Assembly: GCA_002695185.1 (NCBI GenBank)
Contig: NZOF01000055.1
Location: 1-35,039, forward strand
Source: Erythrobacter sp.
Lineage (GTDB): Bacteria > Pseudomonadota > Alphaproteobacteria > Sphingomonadales > Sphingomonadaceae
DNA: 35,039 nucleotides
Direction: 5' to 3'
The notes beneath the pieces are model-generated. The model saw nothing but the letters and a program-made list of their open reading frames with translations, did not search any database and had not been told where the DNA came from. Made by a program: the position numbers and the translations under genes. Positions 16,664 to 25,169 of the stretch are shown piece by piece (position 1 is the first letter of the stretch; each line of letters starts with the position of its first letter).

Positions 16664-16746
16664 GAAAAAAGCCCGGCTGGAAAACCAGCCGGGCTTAAAA
16701 AGTCTTGGGAGAGGATGCCTAAAAGGCACGAGGAGATATGTCGGTA
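16664..16746 (-). ncRNA. Candidate small RNA with anti-Shine-Dalgarno motifs
   Basis: A transcript of about 80 nt is proposed, ending at the terminator 16696-16665. Before the terminator the minus strand reads through CTCCTC, a small hairpin (GTGCCT-TTT-AGGCAT, about 16731-16717) and CCTCTCCC, so two pyrimidine-rich anti-Shine-Dalgarno segments would be single-stranded on either side of the hairpin. This layout recalls alphaproteobacterial trans-acting small RNAs with CCUCCUCCC-type motifs. A weak promoter (TTGTTC at 16778-16773, AATAAC-like at 16757-16752, 15-base spacer) sets the suggested 5' end. The 3' end is well supported; the 5' end and the function are inference, and no known RNA family is claimed. 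Confidence 0.4.
16665..16696 (-). terminator. Orphan minus-strand Rho-independent terminator
   Basis: A perfect 12-bp stem (16669-16680 with 16685-16696, loop AAAA) is followed on the minus strand by six T; on the plus strand there is no T run after it. It therefore ends minus-strand transcription, yet no minus-strand gene lies upstream until metK at 20525, which has its own terminator. It points to a short minus-strand transcript starting between 16700 and 17040. Confidence 0.88.
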
Positions 16747-17040
16747 AAGCAGTTATTGTGCAAGTGCGAAAAGAACAAGGTTTCTTGAAAAAAACGCAAG
16801 GTTAATTGGTAAGCTGCTGATTTTAAGCATTCGATGAGGGCCTATTTGCTCGCAACTGCAGCAAAACAGCGCTTTGCGTTGCTTGGGACGCATGTCGTTA
16901 CCGCACGCACAGCTTTTGAGGTGAGATGAGAAACGCCCACATCCTCGCCAGTTAACGCTTCGGCTGGCGGGCGAATCGCAATCTTGCGGGGTGACTTGCT
17001 CCGCGCATCTCGCTAGCAGCGATGCCGTAACGGAGGTTCG
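16747..17040. other. Non-coding region upstream of scoA
   Basis: This 294-base stretch is AT-richer than its surroundings. It holds an imperfect hairpin (16852-16882; GCAAC/GTTGC and GCAAA/TTTGC arms with a four-base bulge) and a second CGCCAG/CTGGCG inverted repeat near 16946-16969. A GGAGG site at about 17031-17035 serves scoA. Neither hairpin has a T run. The scoA promoter must lie here but cannot be fixed. Confidence 0.4.
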
Positions 17041-17748
17041 ATGAACAAGCTTTTTCCCGACGCCGCATCCGCCCTCGACGGGCTCCTCAAGGATGACATG
17101 CTGATCGCCAGCGGAGGCTTCGGCCTTTGCGGTATTCCCCAGCGATTGCTGGAAGCCATCAGGGAAAGCGGGGTCAAAGGCCTCACCTTCGCCAGCAACA
17201 ATGCCGGAATCGATAATGAAGGCATCGGCATGCTGCTGCGTACCCAACAAGTGAAGAAGATGATCTCGTCATATGTCGGCGAGAACAAGGAATTCGAACG
17301 CCAATTCCTGTCGGGCGAACTCGAGGTCGAATTTTGCCCGCAGGGCACGCTGGCCGAGCGCATGCGCGCTGGCGGGGCAGGCATTCCGGGGTTCTACACC
17401 AAGGCCGGCGTCGGCACCCAAGTGGCCGAGGGCAAGGAAGTGAAGACTTTCGATGGTCAGGACTACATTCTTGAGCGCGGCATTTTCGCCGACCTCTCTA
17501 TCGTCAAAGCATGGAAGGCCGACGAGACTGGCAACCTCGTGTTCCGCAAGACCGCTCGCAACTTCAACCAGCCTGCAGCAACCTGCGGTAAGGTCTGCGT
17601 CGTGGAAGTTGAAGAGATCGTCCCGACCGGCTCCCTCGATCCGGATTGCATCCATCTTCCCGGTGTTTACGTACAGCGCATGATCGTGGGTGCCCCCTAC
17701 GACAAACAGATCGAATTCGTGACTACGCGCGAGCGGGAAAGCGCATGA
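17041..17748 (+). CDS. scoA: Succinyl-CoA:3-ketoacid CoA-transferase, subunit A
   Basis: The 235-residue protein is the alpha subunit of a family I CoA transferase that moves CoA from succinyl-CoA to acetoacetate or another 3-oxoacid (ketone body use; butanoate and branched-chain metabolism). Diagnostic stretches are LIASGGFGLCGIPQRLLEAI, TFASNNAG, EFCPQGTLAERMRAGGAGIPGFYT and GNLVFRKTARNFN. Length is normal for the subunit. A strong GGAGG lies five bases before the ATG. Its TGA overlaps the ATG of the phosphatase gene as ATGA; the catalytic beta subunit is the gene after that, at 18658, so the subunit genes are split by one insert. Acts in the cytoplasm as a heteromer with ScoB. Confidence 0.95.
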   Translation: MNKLFPDAASALDGLLKDDMLIASGGFGLCGIPQRLLEAIRESGVKGLTFASNNAGIDNEGIGMLLRTQQVKKMISSYVGENKEFERQFLSGELEVEFCPQGTLAERMRAGGAGIPGFYTKAGVGTQVAEGKEVKTFDGQDYILERGIFADLSIVKAWKADETGNLVFRKTARNFNQPAATCGKVCVVEVEEIVPTGSLDPDCIHLPGVYVQRMIVGAPYDKQIEFVTTRERESA

Positions 17749-18656
17749 TCCGCACCGCTTTTGCAACCACAGCCGCGCTGCTGCTCTCTGCTTGCGCAAC
17801 AAGCCCAAACGCGGTTGCGCCAACATTTTCGGCAACTGCCGATGCCCCCGATACCATGCAGTGGCTGTATGGATCGGGTGAAGCAGCCGGCGCATCGATC
17901 CAGGCTTGGCGCTCGCTGGCCGATTATGCCGTAAGTAAATCGCGCCAGCGCAGCGTTCCGATCTCTGTTGCAATGGGTATCGACGGCGCAATCGCGGATC
18001 CGCAAAGCTGCGCAGCCACCGGCAGCGCCAAACCGCTTGCCGTAGTGTTCGATGTGGATGAGACCGTGCTCCTCAATCTGGGGTACGAATATTGGACTGC
18101 GGCTACTGGGGCAAGCTATTCGAGCGAAACCTGGAAACGCTGGGAGGAAAGCGGCGCCAGCTACGTCAAGCCGGTACCCGGCGCGGTGACAGGACTTCGT
18201 CGTCTACGCGAAGCCGGCATCACGCCCGTTTTCAACACCAATCGCCAGTATAGCGCCGAAGGTGCAACCCGCGCCATCGCGGCGGCAGGACTGGGCGAAA
18301 CGGTCCACGGTGAAACTCTTTTCCTTCGTGGTGACGATGGCATGACGAGTGGCGGCAAGGATGCGCGCCGCGCGATGATCGCAAGCCGTTATTGTGTGAT
18401 CGCGCTTGTCGGAGACAATCTTGGCGATTTTGCCGATGTCTTTAACGATGATGGGCTGGCCCCTGCCGAGCGGCGCGAACTGGCAGCGCGCGGCGATCTT
18501 GCCCAACTGTGGGGGAATGGCTGGTTCGTCCTCCCTAACCCCGTTTACGGCGATTCCCTGAAGGGAACCGTCAACGACGTGTTTCCCGAAGGCACCCGCT
18601 GGACGCCCGAAACCGCACCCTTTGCAGCGCCCGCAATCATGAATGAAGGCAACTGA
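17745..18656 (+). CDS. HAD-superfamily acid phosphatase lipoprotein (class B/C acid phosphatase-like)
   Basis: The 303-residue protein begins with a lipoprotein signal, lipobox LSAC with the lipidated C17. The HAD catalytic set is complete: DVDET with nucleophile D103 and acid/base D105, motif II FNTNR (163-167), motif III lysine in GGKDARR (K205) and GDNLGDF with D224 and D228. This is the pattern of the acid phosphatase subfamily that includes lipoprotein e(P4), which dephosphorylates nucleotides such as NMN at the outer membrane. Predicted role: surface or periplasmic release of phosphate or nucleosides. The ATG overlaps the scoA stop (ATGA), and scoB starts one base after its TGA, so it is fully embedded in the CoA-transferase operon although it works in a different compartment. 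A longer upstream frame exists but would overlap scoA by about 100 bases. Confidence 0.88.
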   Translation: MIRTAFATTAALLLSACATSPNAVAPTFSATADAPDTMQWLYGSGEAAGASIQAWRSLADYAVSKSRQRSVPISVAMGIDGAIADPQSCAATGSAKPLAVVFDVDETVLLNLGYEYWTAATGASYSSETWKRWEESGASYVKPVPGAVTGLRRLREAGITPVFNTNRQYSAEGATRAIAAAGLGETVHGETLFLRGDDGMTSGGKDARRAMIASRYCVIALVGDNLGDFADVFNDDGLAPAERRELAARGDLAQLWGNGWFVLPNPVYGDSLKGTVNDVFPEGTRWTPETAPFAAPAIMNEGN

Positions 18657-18657
18657 C

Positions 18658-19323
18658 ATGACCGATACCGCAACCCGTACCGGCTGGGACCGTGACCAGA
18701 TGGCCGCGCGCGCGGCGAGAGAACTCGAGGACGGCTATTACGTCAATCTCGGTATCGGCATTCCGACCTTGGTCGCCAATCACATCCCCGAGGGAATGCA
18801 TGTCACGCTTCAAAGCGAGAATGGCATGCTGGGTATTGGTCCCTTCCCTTATGAGGGCGAGGAGGATGCCGACCTGATCAATGCGGGCAAGCAGACGATC
18901 AGCGAATTGCCGCACAGCGCCTATTTCGACAGCGCGCAAAGCTTTGCCATGATCCGCGGCGGCCACATCGATCTGACCGTGCTCGGCGCGATGGAAGTGG
19001 CCGAGAACGGCGACATCGCCAACTGGATGATTCCCGGAAAGATGATCAAGGGAATGGGCGGCGCGATGGACCTCGTCGCGGGCGTGAAAAAGATCATCGT
19101 GGTCATGGATCACACCGCCAAGGACGGCAGCGCAAAGTTCCTCCCGAGCTGCACCCTGCCCCTCACCGGCCAGAACGTGGTAGATATGATTATCACCAAT
19201 TTGGGGGTGTTCCGCCGTCCCGATCACACCAGCGCGTTCCAGTTGATCGAACTGGCGCCCGGCGTGACTGAAGACGACATCGCCGCCAGCACGACGGCAA
19301 GTTACGAGGTCGCGCTCGGCTGA
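18658..19323 (+). CDS. scoB: Succinyl-CoA:3-ketoacid CoA-transferase, subunit B
   Basis: The 221-residue protein is the catalytic beta subunit. [15 protein letters not shown] is followed by [12 protein letters not shown], whose glutamate forms the glutamyl-CoA thioester intermediate. Further family stretches are [17 protein letters not shown] and [19 protein letters not shown]. The ATG at 18658 begins one base after the phosphatase stop; an in-frame ATG at 18643 would overlap the phosphatase gene by 14 bases and is less likely because an AAGG lies at good spacing for the second start. It pairs with ScoA (17041-17748). The family III transferase gene follows after seven bases. Confidence 0.95.
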   Translation: MTDTATRTGWDRDQMAARAARELEDGYYVNLGIGIPTLVANHIPEGMHVTLQSENGMLGIGPFPYEGEEDADLINAGKQTISELPHSAYFDSAQSFAMIRGGHIDLTVLGAMEVAENGDIANWMIPGKMIKGMGGAMDLVAGVKKIIVVMDHTAKDGSAKFLPSCTLPLTGQNVVDMIITNLGVFRRPDHTSAFQLIELAPGVTEDDIAASTTASYEVALG

Positions 19324-19330
19324 AACCCAT

Positions 19331-20476
19331 ATGGCCAGATGGCTCGAAACTCCGCGCAACGAGAACAGCCCGCTCGCCGGGCTGAAGGTTCTCGAACTCG
19401 CCCGTGTCCTTGCCGGACCCTGGGCCGGGCAGATCCTTGCCGACCTCGGCGCCGACGTGATTAAGGTAGAAAGCCCGGAAGGCGACAATACTCGCATCTG
19501 GGGTCCTCCCTGGGTCGACCATGACGGCGAAACGACCTCCGCCTATTACCACGGCTGCAATCGCGGAAAGCGTGGGATTACTGCCGATTTTCGGGACGAG
19601 CATGACCTTAAGATAGTCGCCGATCTGGCGGCCGGGGCCGATGTCGTGCTCGAAAATTTCAAGCCTGGCGGATTGGCCAAGTTCGGGCTCGATTATGCAT
19701 CGCTGTCAAAAGTGAATCCCGCCCTCGTCTATTGCTCGATAACGGGTTTCGGACAGAACGGTCCGCGGCGCGACGAGCCGGGATATGATTTCGTCGTACA
19801 GGCGATGAGCGGCTTCATGGCGCTGACGGGCGAACCCGAAGGCGATCCCATCAAGATGGGTGTTTCGATCAGCGACCTCTCGTGCGGGCTTTGGGCTGCC
19901 AATGCAGTGCAGGCTGCGCTGCTGATGCGATATCGCACCGGTAAAGGGCAATGGATCGACATTAGCCTGCTCGACAGTTCGGTCGCGCTATTGGCCAATC
20001 AGGCAATGAGCTATTTGACCACCGGCCAGAACCCGCCGCGTATGGGCAACGCGCACGCTCAGGTAAGCGCCTATGGAGTTTTTCCCACAAAAGACGGCAA
20101 GGTAGTGCTCGCCCCTGCCAATGACGCGTTATTCCGGAAATTGCTGTCCGTCTTGGGCCGAAACGACCTGCTGAAGGATGAGCGTTACGCGACCAACGCC
20201 AGTCGTGTCGCGCATCGATCCGAAGTGGATGCGATTATCGCCGACGCTACAGGAGAGTGGTTGCGTGACGACTTACTCGACGCCTGCGCGAAGGCCGCAA
20301 TCCCGGCAGGCCCCATCAACGACCTCGACGAGGTATTTGACGATCCTCAAGTAAAAACGCGCGGGATGTGTGTAGAGATCGATGGCATGCCGTCGGTACG
20401 CAGCCCGTTCGTTTACTCGAATGCCGAGCTTGCGCTGGATAAGGCCTCCCCCGGCAAGGGCAAAGACAACCCATAA
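19331..20476 (+). CDS. Family III CoA-transferase (CaiB/BaiF type)
   Basis: The 381-residue protein belongs to the formyl-CoA:oxalate / carnitine CoA-transferase family. Visible landmarks are GLKVLELARVLAGPWAGQILADLGADVIKVE near the N-terminus, NRGKRGI, and DEPGYDFVVQAMSGFMALTG, where the aspartate in the PGYD region is expected to carry the mixed anhydride intermediate, then GKGQWIDISLLDS. Family III enzymes transfer CoA between carboxylic acids by a mechanism unrelated to that of ScoAB. The acid substrate cannot be read from the sequence. Seven bases separate it from scoB, and there is no clear ribosome-binding site, so it is probably the fourth gene of the operon. A bidirectional terminator follows at once. 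Confidence 0.92.
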   Translation: MARWLETPRNENSPLAGLKVLELARVLAGPWAGQILADLGADVIKVESPEGDNTRIWGPPWVDHDGETTSAYYHGCNRGKRGITADFRDEHDLKIVADLAAGADVVLENFKPGGLAKFGLDYASLSKVNPALVYCSITGFGQNGPRRDEPGYDFVVQAMSGFMALTGEPEGDPIKMGVSISDLSCGLWAANAVQAALLMRYRTGKGQWIDISLLDSSVALLANQAMSYLTTGQNPPRMGNAHAQVSAYGVFPTKDGKVVLAPANDALFRKLLSVLGRNDLLKDERYATNASRVAHRSEVDAIIADATGEWLRDDLLDACAKAAIPAGPINDLDEVFDDPQVKTRGMCVEIDGMPSVRSPFVYSNAELALDKASPGKGKDNP

Positions 20477-20514
20477 GAAAAGGGCGACCATTGATGGGCC
20501 GCCCTCTTCGTTTT
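20475..20514 (+). terminator. Bidirectional terminator between CoA-transferase operon and metK
   Basis: An AGGGCG...CGCCCT-type hairpin (20481-20505, one bulge) is followed by CTTCGTTTT on the plus strand and by TTTTCTT on the minus strand. The two converging transcripts end here. Confidence 0.82.
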
Positions 20515-20524
20515 GCCTTGTGCC

Positions 20525-21766
20525 TTAGCGACCCAGCGCGGCCTTGAGGTCGTCGACCAGATCAGTACGCTCCCACGGGAAGGCATCGCCTTCGGCCTGG
20601 CGTCCGAAGTGGCCGTAGGCTGCGCTCTTACGATAGATCGGCTTGTTGAGGCCAAGATGCGTGCGAATTCCGCGCGGGGTCAGGCCGCCGAGTTTTTCGA
20701 TGCCACGGATCGCGGTTTCCAGAGCTTCGTCGGTAACACCCTCGGCAGCAGTGCCATGCGTGTCGACATAGATCGACAGCGGCTTCGATACGCCGATAGC
20801 GTAGGAAAGCTGGATCGTGCAGCGGCGCGCCAACCCGGCAGCAACGATATTTTTCGCCAGATAGCGCGTAATGTAAGCAGCAGAACGGTCGACCTTGGTC
20901 GGATCCTTGCCGCTGAATGCACCGCCGCCGTGAGGGGCCGCACCGCCATAGGTATCGACGATGATCTTGCGCCCGGTCAGGCCAGCGTCGCCGTCAGGAC
21001 CGCCAATCTCGAAGGCGCCAGTGGGGTTGATGTGCCATTCGGTTTCATTTGACACCCAACCTTCAGGCAAAATCTCCGTCACGACCTTTTTTACATAGGC
21101 CTTGAGTTCGCTTTCCTTTTCACCCTCATGATAGCCCTTGGCATGCTGGGTCGAAACGACGATCGCCGTGCAGGCAACGGGCTTGCCGTTCTCGTAGCGG
21201 AGCGAAAGCTGGCTCTTGGCATCGGGTTCAAGGAAGGGAGCTGCGCCGCTTTTGCGATCCGCTGCGAGCCGCTCGAGGATCTTGTGCGAATAATCGATGG
21301 TCGCCGGCATCAGATCGGGCGTTTCGTCGCAAGCGAAACCGAACATGATGCCCTGGTCGCCTGCACCTTCGTCCTTGTTCCCGCTTGAGTCGACGCCTTG
21401 AGCGATCTCAGCGGACTGGCCGTGAAGGTGATTTTCAAAGGTCAGAGTCTTCCAGTGAAAGCCGTCCTGCTCGTAACCGATATCGCGGACGGTGCGGCGC
21501 ACCGCAGCTTCAATCTCGTCTTTCGCGCCGGGGGCCCAGCCCCCATTATAGGACCATTCTTCATTGTTCTTATCGTACATGGGTGCGCAGCGAATTTCGC
21601 CCGACAGAATAACGCGCTGGGTGGTCGTCATCGTTTCACAGGCCACCCGAGACTCAGGATCCTTAGCAAGCATCAGATCGACGATCGCGTCCGAGATCTG
21701 GTCGGAAACCTTGTCCGGATGCCCTTCGGAAACACTTTCGGAAGTGAAGAGATAGTTGGTGCGCAT
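20525..21766 (-). CDS. metK: S-adenosylmethionine synthetase
   Basis: The 413-residue enzyme makes S-adenosylmethionine from methionine and ATP in the cytoplasm. The N-terminal [19 protein letters not shown] holds the metal- and ATP-binding residues; [12 protein letters not shown] is the hexapeptide-type signature and [19 protein letters not shown] the P-loop-like signature. The start is the ATG at 21766 ([10 protein letters not shown]); the open frame extends 41 codons upstream, but that part is unrelated and overlaps the lnt end. Only a weak GGGG precedes the ATG. The gene follows lnt by 50 bases and may share its transcript. I looked for a SAM-type riboswitch in the 50-base leader and saw none. 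Confidence 0.97.
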   Translation of the reverse strand: MRTNYLFTSESVSEGHPDKVSDQISDAIVDLMLAKDPESRVACETMTTTQRVILSGEIRCAPMYDKNNEEWSYNGGWAPGAKDEIEAAVRRTVRDIGYEQDGFHWKTLTFENHLHGQSAEIAQGVDSSGNKDEGAGDQGIMFGFACDETPDLMPATIDYSHKILERLAADRKSGAAPFLEPDAKSQLSLRYENGKPVACTAIVVSTQHAKGYHEGEKESELKAYVKKVVTEILPEGWVSNETEWHINPTGAFEIGGPDGDAGLTGRKIIVDTYGGAAPHGGGAFSGKDPTKVDRSAAYITRYLAKNIVAAGLARRCTIQLSYAIGVSKPLSIYVDTHGTAAEGVTDEALETAIRGIEKLGGLTPRGIRTHLGLNKPIYRKSAAYGHFGRQAEGDAFPWERTDLVDDLKAALGR

Positions 21767-21816
21767 TCGGAACCCCGGTGAAAGATATAAAGATAGCTTT
21801 AAGTGTTGCTTCCTAG

Positions 21817-23394
21817 CTAGCGACGCGCGCGACGGACTGCAACCAGCGATCCAATGAGAAGCAGCAAACTCCAGATGAGGGTGAGCCAATGACCCATCGC
21901 CGAAAAAGGAGTTGGCTTGCCTGCAGGGGGCACCACCGTATCGATACGTGCGGCCTTGTTCCTACCGATGTGCTTACGAACGATGCCGTTCGCATCGATA
22001 ACAGCACTGATGCCTGTCGTCGTCGATCGAAGTACCGGCAGGGCCTCTTCTATCGCGCGCATGCGGGCTTGGGCCAAGTGTTGCGGTGGGCCCCAATCGC
22101 CGAACCAGCCATCGTTCGACGGGTTGAAGATATAGTCCGGTCGATTTCCTCGTTCGGCAACTTCACCCGAAAAGACGATCTCGTAACAGATTTGCATCCC
22201 GGCCTTGCCTTGCGGGCCGAAATCGAAAGTAAGGGGCCCGGGTCCGGGAATGAAGTCGATTGAGCCTGCAACAAGGCGCGACATGCCGAGCGGTTCGAGA
22301 AGCGCACGCATGGGGAGATATTCTCCGTACGGAACCAGATGTGCCTTGGCATAACGTTTGCCAAGATTGCCCTCTGCATCGATCGGCGTGATAGCATTAT
22401 AGGCGCCGGTAGCTCGGGCACGGCCATCCACGTCCTCGATCTCGAGATCGACCGCGCCGGTGAGCAGAAGCGCACCCTCCCCCAGCGTCTGGCCGATACG
22501 ATAACGCGCGAAGGCGGGGTCGCCACCTGCCGTCATCTGCGTGTAATAGCGCTGCGGATAGCCGGGACGAAGGTAATCCGGCACGCCGCTTTCAGGCCAC
22601 AGGACGAGTCTGCGGCTCACCGGGCGCTGCGGCACGCTGAGAGAGGAGATGCGGCGGAACTGCTCCTCATATTTGCTCGGATCGTCGAGCTCCTCCTGCT
22701 GCAGATTGGGCTGCACGAGTGTCAGCGGCAGGGTGCCTTCCCTGCGTTCGGGGCCGGGCAGATACATCGCCGCGATCAGGCCAGCCAGCACTGCGCCCGA
22801 AACAGCCCAGCGGCGCGTCGAGATCGTCCATGCGAAGATGCCACACAGGGCAACCATCAGCCCGGACAGTGCATAGCTGCCTACCCACGGCAGGATGACG
22901 GCAACGCCAGGCCTTTCCCAGTCGCCCAGCATCATCATCGAGAAGGGGCCCCAGGCATAGCCGGTGAAGACCCAGCTGCGGAACCATTCCGCGCCGATCC
23001 ACAAACCGCCTATCGCCAGCGCGAAGGGGATGAGCCCCCTGCCCCGCGTCAGAAGCCACGCACAAAGAGTGGCGAGGGCCGGCCAGACTGCAAGATAGAG
23101 CGAGAGGAGCGGAACCGCGGCCCAGCCTAGGGCGGGGGGCATTTCGGCCTGATAGGTGAAGGCCGTCGCGATCCAGTTGTTGGTGAGCGTGAAATGCGCC
23201 ACGCCGAACAGCCAGCCGGTCAGGAATACACCCTTGCCGCTCTCCTGGCGAGAGGCCAGCCAGACGAAGGCGGCCATCGCGGCAAGGCCGAGCGGCCAGA
23301 TATGCAGTGGCTGGAAGCCGGTTGCCGAGAGCAGACCGAGCAACAGGGCGCACCATCTCGGGTGCCGCAGGGCGAAAGCAGGGATTCTCTCCAT
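21817..23394 (-). CDS. lnt: Apolipoprotein N-acyltransferase
   Basis: The 525-residue inner-membrane enzyme N-acylates the lipidated cysteine of lipoproteins, the last step of lipoprotein maturation. About seven N-terminal membrane helices (residues 10-210) include [20 protein letters not shown], and a periplasmic nitrilase domain follows. The catalytic triad is visible: E268 in [11 protein letters not shown]350 in [12 protein letters not shown] and C403 in QICYEIVF, matching E267, K335 and C387 of the E. coli enzyme. A C-terminal helix ends the protein. The ATG at 23394 (MERIPAF) is preferred over a TTG at 23430, which has no ribosome-binding site. The window itself encodes substrates, such as the lipoproteins at 8479 and 17745. 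Confidence 0.95.
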   Translation of the reverse strand: MERIPAFALRHPRWCALLLGLLSATGFQPLHIWPLGLAAMAAFVWLASRQESGKGVFLTGWLFGVAHFTLTNNWIATAFTYQAEMPPALGWAAVPLLSLYLAVWPALATLCAWLLTRGRGLIPFALAIGGLWIGAEWFRSWVFTGYAWGPFSMMMLGDWERPGVAVILPWVGSYALSGLMVALCGIFAWTISTRRWAVSGAVLAGLIAAMYLPGPERREGTLPLTLVQPNLQQEELDDPSKYEEQFRRISSLSVPQRPVSRRLVLWPESGVPDYLRPGYPQRYYTQMTAGGDPAFARYRIGQTLGEGALLLTGAVDLEIEDVDGRARATGAYNAITPIDAEGNLGKRYAKAHLVPYGEYLPMRALLEPLGMSRLVAGSIDFIPGPGPLTFDFGPQGKAGMQICYEIVFSGEVAERGNRPDYIFNPSNDGWFGDWGPPQHLAQARMRAIEEALPVLRSTTTGISAVIDANGIVRKHIGRNKAARIDTVVPPAGKPTPFSAMGHWLTLIWSLLLLIGSLVAVRRARR

Positions 23395-23455
23395 CGCCAC
23401 GCCTGTTACGTCAGGGCGCGGCGATGGCAAGCGAAAGGAGGATCGGCGAGCGCGA

Positions 23456-24103
23456 TCAGCCGACCGCGCTCACGTCCTCGCTCTCTTCGCTCTTGCGACG
23501 ACGGCGGCGCGGCGCAGGCTTTTCCTCGTCCCCGCCGATCGCGGGTGGCAGGGCAGCCACGTCGATCTCGCCATCTTCGGCCTTCTTGGCCTTGCGCGGT
23601 GCGGCACGGCGCTTTTTAGGAGCCTCTTCCTCATCGCCCTTACGGGTGAAGGGGTTTTCTTCCGGCTCGTAATCGCTGCCATCATCGTCGTTCGACGAGC
23701 GACGCGGCCTGCGGGCGCGCGGTTCCTTCTGGCCTTGATCGTCACCCTGGCGGGTGCGCGGGCGACGGTTCTTGCGGCGATCGTCACCATCATCGTCCGA
23801 ATCGTCATCGTCCGACTGGTTGGAGCCGCGTTCATCGTCGCGCTTGGCCTTGGCTTCTTCCTGGCGCGCCTTGTTGTCGGCGATCACGCGGAAATAGTGG
23901 TCGGCGAACTGGAGATAGTACTCCGCCTGCACGCGGTCGCCATTGTGTTGGGCGTCCTGCGCAAGCTTCTTGTACTTGTCGAGCAGCTGCGGCGCATTGC
24001 CGCGTGCCCGGCTGTCGATCCGGTTGGCCGAATTGCCGCCGCCCTGATTGCGATTGTTGTTGTTACGACCGCGGCGACGGTTGTTATTACGGTTGTTGTT
24101 CAA
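23456..24103 (-). CDS. DUF4167 domain protein
   Basis: The 215-residue protein starts with an Asn/Arg-rich stretch (NNNRNNNRRRGRNNNNRNQGG), followed by the DUF4167 core (about 28-85; RGNAPQLLDKYKKLAQDAQ, YYLQFADHYFRVIADNK), and ends in a long highly charged, low-complexity tail with Lys/Arg-Pro-Arg-Arg blocks. DUF4167 proteins are characteristic of alphaproteobacteria; the basic, disordered sequence suggests RNA or ribosome binding, but no function is established. Start codon: TTG at 24103, with AAGGA ten bases upstream; an in-frame TAA lies just before, and no ATG gives the conserved N-terminus, so a TTG start is likely. It sits between prmC and lnt. Confidence 0.87.
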   Translation of the reverse strand: MNNNRNNNRRRGRNNNNRNQGGGNSANRIDSRARGNAPQLLDKYKKLAQDAQHNGDRVQAEYYLQFADHYFRVIADNKARQEEAKAKRDDERGSNQSDDDDSDDDGDDRRKNRRPRTRQGDDQGQKEPRARRPRRSSNDDDGSDYEPEENPFTRKGDEEEAPKKRRAAPRKAKKAEDGEIDVAALPPAIGGDEEKPAPRRRRRKSEESEDVSAVG

Positions 24104-24341
24104 GGAATACTCGTCCTTTTATGGCGCGGCGCGAACCCTCGGTCCGCCTCTGGCCGCGTAATCCATCAATCATGCTGCGCCCTCACGCAGCATGCGTGCC
24201 CCTGTCTGTGCATGGTATGCAACAGCTGAAAGCCGCGCACCGGAACTGCCATGTCGGAGCTGTGGACCGGTGGGTCGAGCACTCTCGCGCACCACTGGCC
24301 TGTGGCCAGAGTTAGAGGGTCGAATCGGCTTTGCCAACCCC
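24104..24341. other. Intergenic region between prmC and the DUF4167 gene
   Basis: Two perfect inverted repeats are present: CATGCTGCG/CGCAGCATG (24171-24179 and 24186-24194, six-base loop) and CTGGCC/GGCCAG (24295-24300 and 24304-24309). Neither is followed by T residues on the minus strand. They could end the prfA-prmC transcript with Rho or be protein-binding sites. The DUF4167 promoter should lie in this region. Confidence 0.45.
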
Positions 24342-25169
24342 CTATCTTAGAATGAGTGCTCGCGGGCGATTTGCAAGGTCCCGGCGCAGCTCGAAAGCGA
24401 AGCCGTTTTCTCTTGCCAGTGCCCCCACAGCCTCGGCCTGCTCATGCCCGATTTCAAGGATTGCCAGCCCGTCGGGGGCCAGCAGATCGCGCAATCGCGG
24501 CAGGATCAACCGATAGTCGTCGAGGCCATCGGCGCCCGCGAACAGGGCCGTGGCCGGTTCATGGTCGCGGACATCGGGATCGAGCACCGCGCTCTCTTCT
24601 ATATAGGGCGGATTGCACAGCACGATGTCGAACTGCCCCAGCGTCGCTGCCCAGCCATCTTCCCGCCAGTCGAGCAGGTGGAAGCGCACGCGCTCTTCCA
24701 GGCCGAGCAGATCGGCATTCTCATGCGCCACTGCGAGCGCGCCGGGCGAGAAGTCGGTCCCCACACCGCTGGCCCGGGTTTCCGCAACCACGCTCAGCAG
24801 CAAGGCCCCGCTCCCCGTGCCGAGATCGAGCACACGCTGCGCCCCCGGCTTCAGTTCGAGCATGGCTTCGACCAGCACCTCGCTGTCGCCGCGCGGGATC
24901 AACGTGGCGGGCGTGACGCGGAAGGTGCGGCCGAAGAACTCCTGATGGCCCAGGATATGCGCCACCGGTTCATGCCCTGCCCGCCGCCCGATCAGCCCGT
25001 CATAGGATGCAGGCGCCGGATCGCGCATCGAGCGCAGCAGCATTTCGGACCGCCCCGTGCCAAGCGCATGCGCCATCAGCAATTCGGCATCGAGCCGGGC
25101 GGTATCGCTGGTCGCTGCGAGACGGTCGCTCGCTGCGCGGATTGCATCGGCGACGCTGGCGTCAGTCAC
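24342..25169 (-). CDS. prmC: Peptide chain release factor N5-glutamine methyltransferase
   Basis: The 275-residue SAM-dependent enzyme methylates the glutamine of the GGQ motif in release factors RF1 and RF2. The N-terminal helical domain (about 1-75) is followed by [22 protein letters not shown]-binding motif [15 protein letters not shown] and the catalytic NPPY in [12 protein letters not shown], all standard for PrmC/HemK. The start codon is GTG at 25169, overlapping the last eight bases of prfA, which encodes its substrate; the two are co-translated. Length is normal. Confidence 0.95.
   Translation of the reverse strand: MTDASVADAIRAASDRLAATSDTARLDAELLMAHALGTGRSEMLLRSMRDPAPASYDGLIGRRAGHEPVAHILGHQEFFGRTFRVTPATLIPRGDSEVLVEAMLELKPGAQRVLDLGTGSGALLLSVVAETRASGVGTDFSPGALAVAHENADLLGLEERVRFHLLDWREDGWAATLGQFDIVLCNPPYIEESAVLDPDVRDHEPATALFAGADGLDDYRLILPRLRDLLAPDGLAILEIGHEQAEAVGALARENGFAFELRRDLANRPRALILR

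Noticed and set aside
16738..16788. A 16-codon plus-strand frame (MSVKQLLCKCEKNKVS) after AGGAG
   Set aside because: The AGGAG is only two bases from the ATG, too close for normal initiation, and the AGGAG is better explained as the complement of the anti-Shine-Dalgarno motif in the minus-strand RNA.
16753..17250. A 165-codon minus-strand frame running from scoA into the non-coding region
   Set aside because: Most of it is antisense to scoA, it has no recognisable family and no ribosome-binding site.
21767..21816. SAM-sensing riboswitch in the metK leader
   Set aside because: Only 50 bases separate lnt and metK, and I see neither the stems nor the conserved bases of known SAM or SAM/SAH classes.
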